DNA of 64,000 bases. Source: G965216905 sp965216905 (GTDB taxonomy: Bacteria; Actinomycetota; Acidimicrobiia; Spongiisociales; ZC4RG35). Shown in pieces: positions 42,744-50,765 of this stretch. The stretch is taken from assembly GCA_965216905.1 (NCBI GenBank), contig OZ244213.1, positions 744,001-808,000 of the forward strand, in the 5' to 3' direction. The translations under genes were made by a program, and so were the position numbers. Below the pieces are notes generated by a model. The model was given only the letters and a program-made list of their open reading frames with translations, did not search any database and was not told where the DNA came from. How positions within the stretch are numbered: position 1 is the stretch's first letter; the number at the start of each line of letters is the position of its first letter.

Positions 42744-43400
42744 ATGGGCGTGATGAAGCGCGTGTGGCTGATCCTGTCCTGGGCAATGGCGACCGCCCTC
42801 GTGTCGTTCGTGACGTTTCAGGTGCTCACCGCTGCCCACGGGGAGGTAAGCCAGCGTCCACGGACGCCGGTCGTGGTGGCCGGGTCGGGTGGTGCGGAGC
42901 CGACCGGTACGACCACCATCGCCGACCCGGCGACGACCGGGGAAAGGCCGTCGACGGATCAGGTCACACCGACTTCGTCGATCTCCCTACCCGCCTCACC
43001 GTCGACTCCGGACGAGCCGAGCCCGGCGCCGACCGCGTCCTCATCGACGATCCAAACCACCGGAACCGTGGCGACCTCCACGACCACCACCCTGGCGACC
43101 GGCACGAGCTCGACCGCGAGCCCGACGACCCCCACAACCGCGACGCAACCTCCGACGACGACGGAGGTGTGGAAGACGAAGACGGTGCCCTCGAACGGAG
43201 GCAGTCTCACCGTTCGGTATCGCACGGGTGTCGTCGAGTACCAGGCGGCGACGCCCAACCCCGGGTTCACGCTCGAGGTCGAGGACACCTCACCCGAGGC
43301 CCGGGTGGAGTTCCACAACGACGGAGAGGGAGCCGACTACGAGATCCGAGTCCGCTGGAACGGCGGTGCGCTCGAGGTCGAGGTCAACGAGAAGGGTTGA
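42744..43400 (+). CDS. membrane-anchored Ser/Thr/Pro-rich envelope protein
   Basis: 218 residues. One TM helix near the N-terminus (VWLILSWAMATALVSFVTF), a linker of about 115 residues rich in Thr, Ser and Pro, then a compact C-terminal domain (LTVRYRTGVVEYQAATP...). No family recognised. The C-terminus shares the spacing of a Gly-aromatic pair, acidic strand and final ExEV strand with the protein at 39,947, and both flank the same two-component system. Starts at 42,744 or 42,753 are possible; neither has a clear ribosome site. Confidence 0.75.
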   Translation: MGVMKRVWLILSWAMATALVSFVTFQVLTAAHGEVSQRPRTPVVVAGSGGAEPTGTTTIADPATTGERPSTDQVTPTSSISLPASPSTPDEPSPAPTASSSTIQTTGTVATSTTTTLATGTSSTASPTTPTTATQPPTTTEVWKTKTVPSNGGSLTVRYRTGVVEYQAATPNPGFTLEVEDTSPEARVEFHNDGEGADYEIRVRWNGGALEVEVNEKG

Positions 43401-43548
43401 TCGGTAGCCGGGCACCACCGCTCGCGTTCCCAGTATCGATTCCAGCCAGGGCTACAGGCCGCCTTGGAACAATCACTGGTGGAGCCCGCTGGGCGCGGTA
43501 CATTGACCTGGGGTTGGGATCATGGGGTTTGGGACTTTGGGAGGAGTC
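43401..43548 (+). other. intergenic region upstream of the HhH membrane protein
   Basis: 148 bp. A TACATT at 43,499-43,504 could be a -10 box. A strong ribosome site GGGAGGAG precedes the downstream ATG at 43,549. Confidence 0.3.
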
Positions 43549-44262
43549 ATGGGATATTGGCGCATTGCCGCCACTTTGGTCGTGTTCGCTTCACTGGCGC
43601 TCATATCGACCACCGCATCGGCAGAGACGATCGACGACGACGCGGTCGTCGGGGACCGCCTCGAGTCGAGTTCGGAGGCGATGATCATCGCACCCGGGAC
43701 CGGCGGATTCCGGGTTTCTCCGATCCTTCCGATCGTGTTCAGCGGAGCCGTTCTGGCGATCGCAGTCATGCTGACGCGGAGCGGCGAGACCCGTGTTCCG
43801 GTGCGGCCGTCATCTCTCACGCACCGAGTCCGCCAACTGACGACCGAAGAGATCAGGACCCCGACATGGCCGAGTCCGACGCCCGCCGCTCCCCCGCCGC
43901 TCGTCGAACGGCGTGACCGTGCGCAACCGATCCCGCCGGCCCATCTTGCACCCGGCTACGGAACGCTGATCACCGCCGCGCCCGAGGTCGAGGTGGCCGG
44001 CGACGCGGAGCCGTCGGAGAACGTTCGACTCGCCCCGGAATCGGCGAGCCATACCTCGCTGACCGCGCTGGATGGCATCGGCGCCGCGCTGGCCGGCCGG
44101 TTGGAACAACTGGGGATTCACAGCGTCGAAGCACTGGCGCGGGCGAGCGAGTCGGACCTGGATCGGGTGCGGGCGGGACTCGCCGGACAGGCGTGGCGGA
44201 TGGAACAGCACCGCTGGGTCGAACAGGCTCGCTGCCTGGCCGATGGGGATCGCGCCACCTGA
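43549..44262 (+). CDS. membrane protein with C-terminal helix-hairpin-helix domain
   Basis: 237 residues. A signal peptide (IAATLVVFASLALISTTASA), a short extracytoplasmic stretch, one TM helix (ILPIVFSGAVLAIAVML), a Pro-rich cytoplasmic linker, and a C-terminal HhH module (SLTALDGIGAALAGRLEQLG...VEALARAS) of the kind in DUF4332 and Pol-beta-like fingers. HhH domains usually bind nucleic acid or protein partners; a membrane-tethered one is unusual. The ATG at 43,549 has GGGAGGAG a few bases upstream; an earlier in-frame ATG at 43,522 would mask the signal peptide. Function unknown. Confidence 0.7.
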   Translation: MGYWRIAATLVVFASLALISTTASAETIDDDAVVGDRLESSSEAMIIAPGTGGFRVSPILPIVFSGAVLAIAVMLTRSGETRVPVRPSSLTHRVRQLTTEEIRTPTWPSPTPAAPPPLVERRDRAQPIPPAHLAPGYGTLITAAPEVEVAGDAEPSENVRLAPESASHTSLTALDGIGAALAGRLEQLGIHSVEALARASESDLDRVRAGLAGQAWRMEQHRWVEQARCLADGDRAT

Positions 44263-44289
44263 CGTCTCGCGTCGGGCGGCCGGCGGTTC

Positions 44290-44643
44290 TCAGACCTCTT
44301 CCTGGGTGCGCTCGTACTGGGACAGCGCCACCATGAACATGACCAGGAGGATGACCGAAACCAGCAGGAAGGTCATCGGGATGACCCGGATCTCCCAGGC
44401 GTTCAGCCCTTCGATGTCCTCCGGCTTGGGTCCGCGGGGGGCGTACATGACGAACAGCAACGAGCCGATTGCCGACCAGGCGAAGATCCCGGCTCCAGTC
44501 ACCAAGAAGGCCAACTTGCGGCCCAGGTTGGTGAAGTTCAGCAAGTAGATCGAGCCGTAGAAGACGACGAAGCTGGCCAGCGTCAGAATGATGCCGGTGA
44601 CGAACAGATTCGCCGACAGCAGTTCTCGCATCAGCTCACGCAT
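44290..44643 (-). CDS. small three-helix membrane protein at the end of the bc operon
   Basis: 117 residues with TM segments at about 10-35, 45-68 and 88-108 and a loop containing YAPRGPKPEDIEGLNAWEIR. No family recognised. The start overlaps the stop of the diheme cytochrome gene by one base, so it is the last gene of the bc operon. A supernumerary subunit or assembly factor is an inference from position. Confidence 0.75.
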   Translation of the reverse strand: MRELMRELLSANLFVTGIILTLASFVVFYGSIYLLNFTNLGRKLAFLVTGAGIFAWSAIGSLLFVMYAPRGPKPEDIEGLNAWEIRVIPMTFLLVSVILLVMFMVALSQYERTQEEV

Positions 44644-46463
44644 CAGTCACCCTCCTGTCCGTCGAGGTTTCCGGCCCGCAGCCATGCCGCCAGATCGGCG
44701 AGGTCCTGCTCGGAGAGGATCTTGCCGAATCCAGGCATCCGACCCGACCCGAACCCGTTCACACCGTACGGGGTGTTGGCCACCGCACCGTTGGTGAGGA
44801 AATCGACGAGCGATTCGTCGTCGAGGAACTGCACCGCCGGGCGACCGTCCCAGAGGGCCGGACCGAAGCCTCCCGAGCCCGGCTCCTGAGTGAACGGGAG
44901 CCCGGCCGAGTACCCGGAGGTGTGACACCGGGCGCAGTACCCCTGGTAGATCCCGACCACGCGCCGGGCGCGGTCGCCATCACCGTCGAATACCTCGTCG
45001 GCGATGGCCGCTTCATCGAACTCCCAGTGCGCATCCTCTTGGGCGGCGAGCAGGTCGGCCAGCGACGCCTCGGCCGCCGGGATCAGCTTGTCGGGTCCGT
45101 TGTCGGCGTTGAGGCGCAGATTGGTGGCGGTATTGCCGATGGCGTTCAGTGCACTCTCGGCGGCTCGCAGATCCGACGAGCCGGTCGATTCCGGATTGGC
45201 CGGGTCGAGTTCGACCGTCGAGTAACCGTCGGGCAGGAGGGCAGCCACGGCCTGGGTGATCTGCCCGTTGATCTGCTGCTCGGCCTGATCGGTCAGCCCG
45301 TCGCCATCGGTGTCGGCGGGAGGGCCTTCGTCCTCGGCCGGATCGTCACCCGGAGCGTCCTCTGCGTCGGCGGCCGGCTCCTCCTCGGGTGTCGCCGACT
45401 CACTTCCGGCGTCGGCGGCCTCCGACGTATCGCCCTCGATGGCGGCCTCGATGGCGTCGGCGATCGGTCCCAGGACGGGGGCTTCCTCCGATTCGGCCAG
45501 ATCGCGGTAGACCTCGACGATCGCCTCGGCTGCCTCCAGGTCGGGTGTTCCGGTGGTCGCCGGATCCTCCGCGGAGAAAGCCACCGGTTCCACACCGGGG
45601 AGCAGCAGCGCTTCCACCAGCTCGGCTTGAATCTGGTTGACCGCGTCCTCGGCGGCATCGGCGACCCCGTCGCCATCCGTGTCGACCCCCTCAGAGATCG
45701 TCTCCAGCAAACCTTCGGCGCGCTCGCCGATCTCCCCGACCGGGCCGGCTACCGACTCGGCGCGCCGCAGGTCGGCGAGGAGCTGGCGTTGATCGACGAT
45801 GGCGGCTTCGATAGCGGCCTCTGCACCTTGCAGGCGGTTGAGCTGGGCGGTGATGGTTGCGTCGACTTCGGCGGCGACGTCCGGCTGCCCGATGGCGAAC
45901 TCCTCGGATGCCAGGTAGTCGGCGAGTTCCTCGATCTGCTGTTCGTTCATCGGACCGCCACCTTCCAGGCCCCAGGCGGGCATCGGAGAGTTGCCGCGGC
46001 CGAAGGTGAGCCAGTACACGACCTCATCGCGGTCGTATCGGTAGAACACGTCGTTGATGGACGGAGCCTCCCAGCTGACGGTCACTCCCGACCGCTTCTC
46101 CACGTAGGTTGCGCTCCCGCCACTGCCGTCCGGAGCGTGGCAGCCACCGCATCCGAACTCCTCGTAGTGATGCAGCCCGCGCTCGACGTTCTGCTCCTCG
46201 AAGTCGTGAATGAACTGCTCCTGGCGGTCCGGCTCTCCGATGTAGTAGATGGGGAGAGAGATGGCGAGGAAGGCCGACAGCAGGACGGCGGCCTGCTGGG
46301 CTCGCTCGAGGCGCCTGGTCTCCATCACCTCGTCGGCTTCGCCCGGCGCGAGATTCGCCGGGATCTCCTCGTTGCCTCGCGATCGCAACGCGTTGACTCC
46401 GAGCACTGCCAGCCACACGATGGCGGCCGCCACCACCAGGGTGACGATGACGGTCGACGTCAT
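44643..46463 (-). CDS. diheme cytochrome c of the bc complex with Ca-binding-like insert
   Basis: 606 residues. Two TM segments near the N-terminus precede a cytochrome c domain (GCGGCHAPDG, near residue 107) and, 400 residues later, a second (YCARCHTSGY, near residue 509, with candidate Met ligand in GRMPGFGK). The insert between them is helical and very acidic and contains two DTDGDG loops (DTDGDGVADAAED and DTDGDGLTDQAEQ) like thrombospondin-3/dockerin Ca2+ sites. It presumably takes electrons from the Rieske centre (role of QcrC). The ATG overlaps the Rieske stop by 4 bp. The long insert is unusual for QcrC-type subunits. Confidence 0.88.
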   Translation of the reverse strand: MTSTVIVTLVVAAAIVWLAVLGVNALRSRGNEEIPANLAPGEADEVMETRRLERAQQAAVLLSAFLAISLPIYYIGEPDRQEQFIHDFEEQNVERGLHHYEEFGCGGCHAPDGSGGSATYVEKRSGVTVSWEAPSINDVFYRYDRDEVVYWLTFGRGNSPMPAWGLEGGGPMNEQQIEELADYLASEEFAIGQPDVAAEVDATITAQLNRLQGAEAAIEAAIVDQRQLLADLRRAESVAGPVGEIGERAEGLLETISEGVDTDGDGVADAAEDAVNQIQAELVEALLLPGVEPVAFSAEDPATTGTPDLEAAEAIVEVYRDLAESEEAPVLGPIADAIEAAIEGDTSEAADAGSESATPEEEPAADAEDAPGDDPAEDEGPPADTDGDGLTDQAEQQINGQITQAVAALLPDGYSTVELDPANPESTGSSDLRAAESALNAIGNTATNLRLNADNGPDKLIPAAEASLADLLAAQEDAHWEFDEAAIADEVFDGDGDRARRVVGIYQGYCARCHTSGYSAGLPFTQEPGSGGFGPALWDGRPAVQFLDDESLVDFLTNGAVANTPYGVNGFGSGRMPGFGKILSEQDLADLAAWLRAGNLDGQEGD

Positions 46464-47347
46464 GCCTCTTCCTCCGCCCCGACATTGGCGCCGATGCACG
46501 ACACGCCTTGGGGGTAGACGACCGACTTGTCGAGGGCGCGAGGCGTCTCGATGATGGAGCTGGTCTTGATGATGAACTCGTTGGAACCGTTCAACTCGAC
46601 CACGAAACGGTCGAGGTTGCGAGGGGCGGGGCCGGCGAAGTACTCGCCGATGCTGTTGTACTTCGAGCCGTGGCACGGGCACTCGAATCCCTGTGATGTC
46701 TGACACCACGGAACCCGGCATCCCAGATGCACACAGCGCTGGTACAGCGCCATCGCTCCTCCGGCTTCGAGGCTCTTGTCAGCGAACTGCGCCGACAGCG
46801 CAGGAGGTGAGGGCACGATGTAGGCACGGGCCTCGGGGATGAAGACCGGGGTCACCGAACCGTCGGCGTTGAAGGCACCTTCCAGCAGCGCCCCGACCTC
46901 GCCGGCATTCACGTCCGACCCGAAGCCGCCTTCCACACGCGGCCACAGGAAGGAAAGGAAACTGATCCCGAGTCCGCCACCGAACGCTCCGAGGAAGAGA
47001 AAACCCAGCGCTCGATTGAAGAAGCTGCGACGAGTGACTCCCGCCTCCTCGGCGGTGGCTTCGACCACTCGCGGCTCCGACGCCACCGTGACCCCGGAAG
47101 GGGCGCCCGCCGAGACACCCACCGGGACGGGCTCCGGTTCGGGCTCGACCTCGACCTCTCCCGCCTCGGCGGTGGATGGGTCGCTGACCTCTGGTCGGGA
47201 CGACCGATCGGCCTCCAATGTCTCGCGCTGCACACTCCGACGCCACTCGACCCCTCCGGAGCGTCGCCAGGCGATGGTGAATGCCGCCACCGCCGCGAAG
47301 ATCGCCAAGACGGCGATGGCCAGCGGAATCAGGACTTCGGCGCTCAT
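46460..47347 (-). CDS. qcrA: Rieske iron-sulfur protein of the bc complex
   Basis: 295 residues. An N-terminal TM, a Glu/Pro/Val-rich linker of about 60 residues, a second TM (FFNRALGFLFLGAFGGGLG), and the Rieske fold with both cluster motifs, CVHLGC (near 203) and CPCHGS (near 221). It oxidises quinol and delivers electrons to cytochrome c. The ATG at 47,347 overlaps the preceding stop by 4 bp. Confidence 0.95.
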   Translation of the reverse strand: MSAEVLIPLAIAVLAIFAAVAAFTIAWRRSGGVEWRRSVQRETLEADRSSRPEVSDPSTAEAGEVEVEPEPEPVPVGVSAGAPSGVTVASEPRVVEATAEEAGVTRRSFFNRALGFLFLGAFGGGLGISFLSFLWPRVEGGFGSDVNAGEVGALLEGAFNADGSVTPVFIPEARAYIVPSPPALSAQFADKSLEAGGAMALYQRCVHLGCRVPWCQTSQGFECPCHGSKYNSIGEYFAGPAPRNLDRFVVELNGSNEFIIKTSSIIETPRALDKSVVYPQGVSCIGANVGAEEEA

Positions 47348-48357
47348 TCGAAGTTCACCCAGTCCTTCAAGTCGTCGAAGAACACGCCGTCGACCCATGG
47401 GTAGGCGAAGTTGAAGCCCTGCCCACGGAACAACACACCGATGATGGTGAGCGTCGCCGAACCGGCGAGGAATATCGTGTACAGCATGATGGCGAACTTC
47501 CGATCGGACGGCTTCGTCGACGGATTCTTGTCAACGTAGGGAATCATCATGAACCCGAAGAGCCCGATGAGGGTGGGAACGGTGACCCCGGCGATCTGCG
47601 GATCGAAGTAGCTCAACAGCTCTTGGAGTCCGAGGAAGTACCACGGCGCCTTCGAAGGGTTCGGAGTTGCGTTGAAGTTCGCCGGCTCCAGCAGGGGTGC
47701 CTGCAGCACCACCGACATGATGATCAGGACCGCCGTCATGAGCAGCAACGCCGTGAACTCGGCGATCATCAGGTGCGGCCAGGTGTTGACCTTGTCCTGC
47801 GGCTCGGCCTTGACGTTCTGAATGGCGCGAGCTTTGACGACCGTCAGCAGACGCTGGGTTCGAACCCCCTCGGGGACGTTCGTGGGCGGGGCCACCGGAC
47901 GAGCACGCACCGAGGCTGCCACCCGAGCGGCGCCGTCGCCGGCCGAACCGTTCCCGTCGTGACCGTCGCCATTCGGGGCTGTCTCCGCCGGGGTCTCGAC
48001 CGCCACCGCCGAATCGGTGGCCGCGACCTCGGTCCCGGTTTGCGGCTCGGGAGCGGGATCGGAATCGGTGGGGATCGTGCCGGCTTCGATGGCCTCGGGC
48101 TGTTCGGTCGGCGGCTCCGCCTCGCCCGGCGCCTCGGCCGGTGTCTCGGCGGCTTCAACCGCATCGTCGGCGACCTGTTGCTCGGTGGGGTCGGCACCGG
48201 GGACCGGGACCGTGCCGGTCGGGGCATCACCACCGGAGGCGGCTGGTGGTGGCGCCTCGCCCTTCATCTCCGCCAGCACCTGCTCCACGGGGACGCCGAG
48301 AGCCTTGGCCTTCGCCTCGGCGGATCGCCTCAGCAGACTCTCCGGGATCTCAGCCAT
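47344..48357 (-). CDS. cytochrome b C-terminal (subunit IV-like) protein with N-terminal binding-domain-like module
   Basis: 337 residues. The C-terminal half is a PetD/subunit IV-like cytochrome b segment with three TM helices and the quinol-site motif KAPWYFLGLQELL in place of PEWY. The N-terminal 35 residues (IPESLLRRSAEAKAKALGVP, then VEQVLAEMKG) form a small helical module resembling a peripheral-subunit-binding domain, joined by an acidic/Pro/Ala linker of about 120 residues. The same module begins the two cytochromes at 52,168 and 52,952. The N-terminal addition is not part of ordinary PetD or QcrB. Confidence 0.9.
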   Translation of the reverse strand: MAEIPESLLRRSAEAKAKALGVPVEQVLAEMKGEAPPPAASGGDAPTGTVPVPGADPTEQQVADDAVEAAETPAEAPGEAEPPTEQPEAIEAGTIPTDSDPAPEPQTGTEVAATDSAVAVETPAETAPNGDGHDGNGSAGDGAARVAASVRARPVAPPTNVPEGVRTQRLLTVVKARAIQNVKAEPQDKVNTWPHLMIAEFTALLLMTAVLIIMSVVLQAPLLEPANFNATPNPSKAPWYFLGLQELLSYFDPQIAGVTVPTLIGLFGFMMIPYVDKNPSTKPSDRKFAIMLYTIFLAGSATLTIIGVLFRGQGFNFAYPWVDGVFFDDLKDWVNFE

Positions 48358-48393
48358 GTTGCACGCTCCCGTTCAACTTCTCGCTCACAGCTC

Positions 48394-49170
48394 TCACAGC
48401 GGCCCCGAGATCCCACCGTCCTTGCGGACACGCCAGAAATGGACGGCCATGAAGATAACGATGATGAACGGGAAGAAGAGCACGTGCAGCACATACCATC
48501 GCAGCAACGTCCCCGCGGTGACTTCGGCGCTGCCCAACAATGCGAACTTCACTTGTGCACCGAACACGGGCACGAATCCGGCCATGTTGGTTCCCACCGT
48601 CACCGCCCAGAGCGCCAGCTGATCCCACGGCAGCAGGTAGCCGGTGAACGACAGCAACAGGGTGAGGAGCAGCAGCACCACCCCTACCACCCAGTTGAAT
48701 TCGCGCGGCGGCTTGTAGGCGCCGTGATAGAAGACGCGGCTCATGTGCAAGAACACCGTCAGCACCATGAGGTGTGCGCCCCATCGGTGCATGTTCCGGA
48801 CGAGCGAGCCGAACGTGATGTTGGTGGACAGTGCCTGAACATCCAGATACGCCCGGTCGACGGTCGGGGCGTAATAGAACATCAAGAAGATCCCGGTGAT
48901 CGTGAGCAGGATGAACAGGAAGAAGCTCAGCCCGCCCAGGCACAGCGTGTACGAGAGCTTGACCCCGTGTCGTTTCACCTTCACCGGGTGGAGGTGATAG
49001 AGCACGTTGTTCATCACCACGTACGACCGGTTCCGGGGACTGTCCGAGTAGCCCTTCTTGAAGGGGGAGCCCGGTCGCAGCACGGATTCGACGAACTGCG
49101 AGCCGCGGAAGTTCTCCCAGGCGGTCGAAGCCCGTTCCATCAGGCTGGTCTTGTCGTTTCCGTTCGCCAA
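48394..49170 (-). CDS. cytochrome b N-terminal (b6-like) subunit
   Basis: 258 residues, four TM helices. Heme ligands are visible in NMHRWGAHLMVLTVFLH and, in the last helix, LHVLFFPFIIVIFMAVHFW; the end VRKDGGISGPL matches cytochrome b6. With the next gene it makes up cytochrome b, split as in b6f complexes. I chose TTG at 49,170 because GGAGGAG lies just upstream, overlapping the end of the ferredoxin gene; an ATG at 49,140 has no ribosome site. Confidence 0.92.
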   Translation of the reverse strand: MANGNDKTSLMERASTAWENFRGSQFVESVLRPGSPFKKGYSDSPRNRSYVVMNNVLYHLHPVKVKRHGVKLSYTLCLGGLSFFLFILLTITGIFLMFYYAPTVDRAYLDVQALSTNITFGSLVRNMHRWGAHLMVLTVFLHMSRVFYHGAYKPPREFNWVVGVVLLLLTLLLSFTGYLLPWDQLALWAVTVGTNMAGFVPVFGAQVKFALLGSAEVTAGTLLRWYVLHVLFFPFIIVIFMAVHFWRVRKDGGISGPL

Positions 49171-49178
49171 TGCTCCTC

Positions 49179-49628
49179 CTACCAGCGGAAGCCGTACATG
49201 TACCCGTTCTTGTAATCCCGCTGGCCCGTATCCAACTCCCACGGACGTTGGTCGAGCCCCATCTCGGCCGCCTGCTCTGCCAGCGACCCCTCGAACTTAC
49301 CCAAGGTGATGACCCCGGTCGGACAGCGGTCGATGCACAGCTGGCAGCGGGTGCACTCATCTTCGTCGACGATGAACGCCCCGAAGTTGGTGGGGTCCTC
49401 CGACGGCAGCGCCACGTTCACCGCTTCGGTGATCGCATCGACGGACAGGTAGTGAATGCACTTCCACGGACAGATGTCGACGCACCCCTCGCAGAGGATG
49501 CACTCGGACTGGTCGATGTGGAGGAACTGCTTGGGGCGCAGCTTGTCCTTGAAGTACTCACCCTCGACCAGGGCGAGTTGGTAGTCGTCCCGGAACGGTG
49601 GCGTCTCGTCGACGACCCCCCGCGGCAT
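49179..49628 (-). CDS. 2x[4Fe-4S] ferredoxin in the bc operon
   Basis: 149 residues with two complete 4Fe-4S motifs, CILCEGCVDICPWKC and CTRCQLCIDRCPTG, spaced by about 50 residues. The start overlaps the upstream stop by one base and the gene is 8 bp from the cytochrome b gene, so it belongs to the operon. Canonical QcrCAB operons lack such a subunit. It may bring electrons to the complex from a low-potential donor; that is inference. Confidence 0.9.
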   Translation of the reverse strand: MPRGVVDETPPFRDDYQLALVEGEYFKDKLRPKQFLHIDQSECILCEGCVDICPWKCIHYLSVDAITEAVNVALPSEDPTNFGAFIVDEDECTRCQLCIDRCPTGVITLGKFEGSLAEQAAEMGLDQRPWELDTGQRDYKNGYMYGFRW

Positions 49629-50332
49629 CAGCTGTCGGCTCCTGGCTCGGCGGTACCCGACTTGGCGTCTCTCCGCCGCGGTTCGACGAGCGGACGCCCA
49701 TACGGAGACACGGGCTGTTCCGGAGCAGCCGAAGCGGGACGGCCCTCTTTGATCCTCTGGATCTGATATGCGAGAACACCGGCCGCAGCCAGCATCGCCA
49801 CGTTGTAACCGCCCGAGATGGCGTCCTTGAGCGCTCCGGTCGTCACTTCGATCTCGTTCCCCAACACCAGTGCCGACGGAACTTGGAACAGCACGTCCTG
49901 GAAACTCCACTCGAGGTCGGTCTGTGAGAAGTTCAGCCACTCCGAGGGCACGATCCCGAAGATCACGACCATTTCCAGCCACGTCAGGAGCGCGGCGAAC
50001 GTTGCCCGGGCCCACGTCATCGGCTGGTTCAGCACCCAGAGCAGGGCGGCACCCGCCAACATGAGCTGGCTGGCCGCGAACACGATCAGATATCCGACGG
50101 CCTTGAACCACTTGAGCGAGGCGAGGGGAAGGCGCTCCAACAATCCACCGATGACCGAGGTGTCGAAGTCCTCGGCGCCCAACCCGAAATTGTGGACCAT
50201 GAACACGCCCAGGACCATCAGGGCGGTGCCGCCGACGAGCAGCGCCCAACCGAGGCGGCGCCTCCGTTCGTCGCTCAGCTCACCCAGTCGGTACATCCGG
50301 TCCTCGATCCTCTCGTTCACGTCACGAGTCAC
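49628..50332 (-). CDS. multi-TM membrane protein, first gene of the bc operon
   Basis: 234 residues from GTG 50,332. Five hydrophobic segments (LGWALLVGGTALMVLGVFMV, then VGYLIVFAASQLMLAGAALL and others) and a polar C-terminal tail. An alternative ATG at 50,296 has AGGA 4 nt upstream and may be the true start (222 residues). No family recognised. It is coupled to the ferredoxin gene by a one-base overlap; a membrane partner for that ferredoxin is plausible. Confidence 0.75.
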   Translation of the reverse strand: MTRDVNERIEDRMYRLGELSDERRRRLGWALLVGGTALMVLGVFMVHNFGLGAEDFDTSVIGGLLERLPLASLKWFKAVGYLIVFAASQLMLAGAALLWVLNQPMTWARATFAALLTWLEMVVIFGIVPSEWLNFSQTDLEWSFQDVLFQVPSALVLGNEIEVTTGALKDAISGGYNVAMLAAAGVLAYQIQRIKEGRPASAAPEQPVSPYGRPLVEPRRRDAKSGTAEPGADS

Positions 50333-50765
50333 ACTCGCGGTGGGCCCGCCTCTTCTTCCAGAGCCGGTCCCAGGCTAGATGGCTGCACTGCGATCGCCAC
50401 GTCGCCACGGATATTTCTGTGCGGACGGCCGTTCTTGGCTCTCCGCCGCCGGGAAACGCGGACCCGATGTTTGACACCGCAGAGCGATACCCCGGCATTC
50501 GAGCCAGTTCTACCACATCGAATGAGCCCCACGGAACTCCTGACAAACGCACGGCTTCGGCCTGAGCATCACCGCGGCGTGAAGCTGGAGCCGGGTCGCC
50601 CCGCCGCTATGCTCCCGCCGGTCTCCTCCCCGTGGACGATGGCCGCGGAGGACCGAGGAGATCGCGGCAGACTTGTCGCAACGGTCGGGCCGCCGCACGC
50701 CGCCCGACGGGGCGGACAACGCCAGACGAGAACGCAGGACGAGGTTGGCAGGTAGGAAGGGCGCT
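50333..50765. promoter_or_regulatory. 433-bp divergent intergenic region (bc operon / CcoN-like operon)
   Basis: No coding signal. Candidate elements are TTGACA at 50,471 (plus), TATGCT at 50,608-50,613 (plus) and TAGCCT on the minus strand about 45 nt upstream of GTG 50,332. None has a full -35/-10 pair. AGGAAGG at 50,754 is the ribosome site of the CcoN-like gene. Confidence 0.35.

Noticed and set aside
47856..47867. GGGTTCGAACCC, similar to a tRNA T-loop
   Set aside because: It is inside the subunit-IV-like gene and no acceptor, D or anticodon arms surround it.
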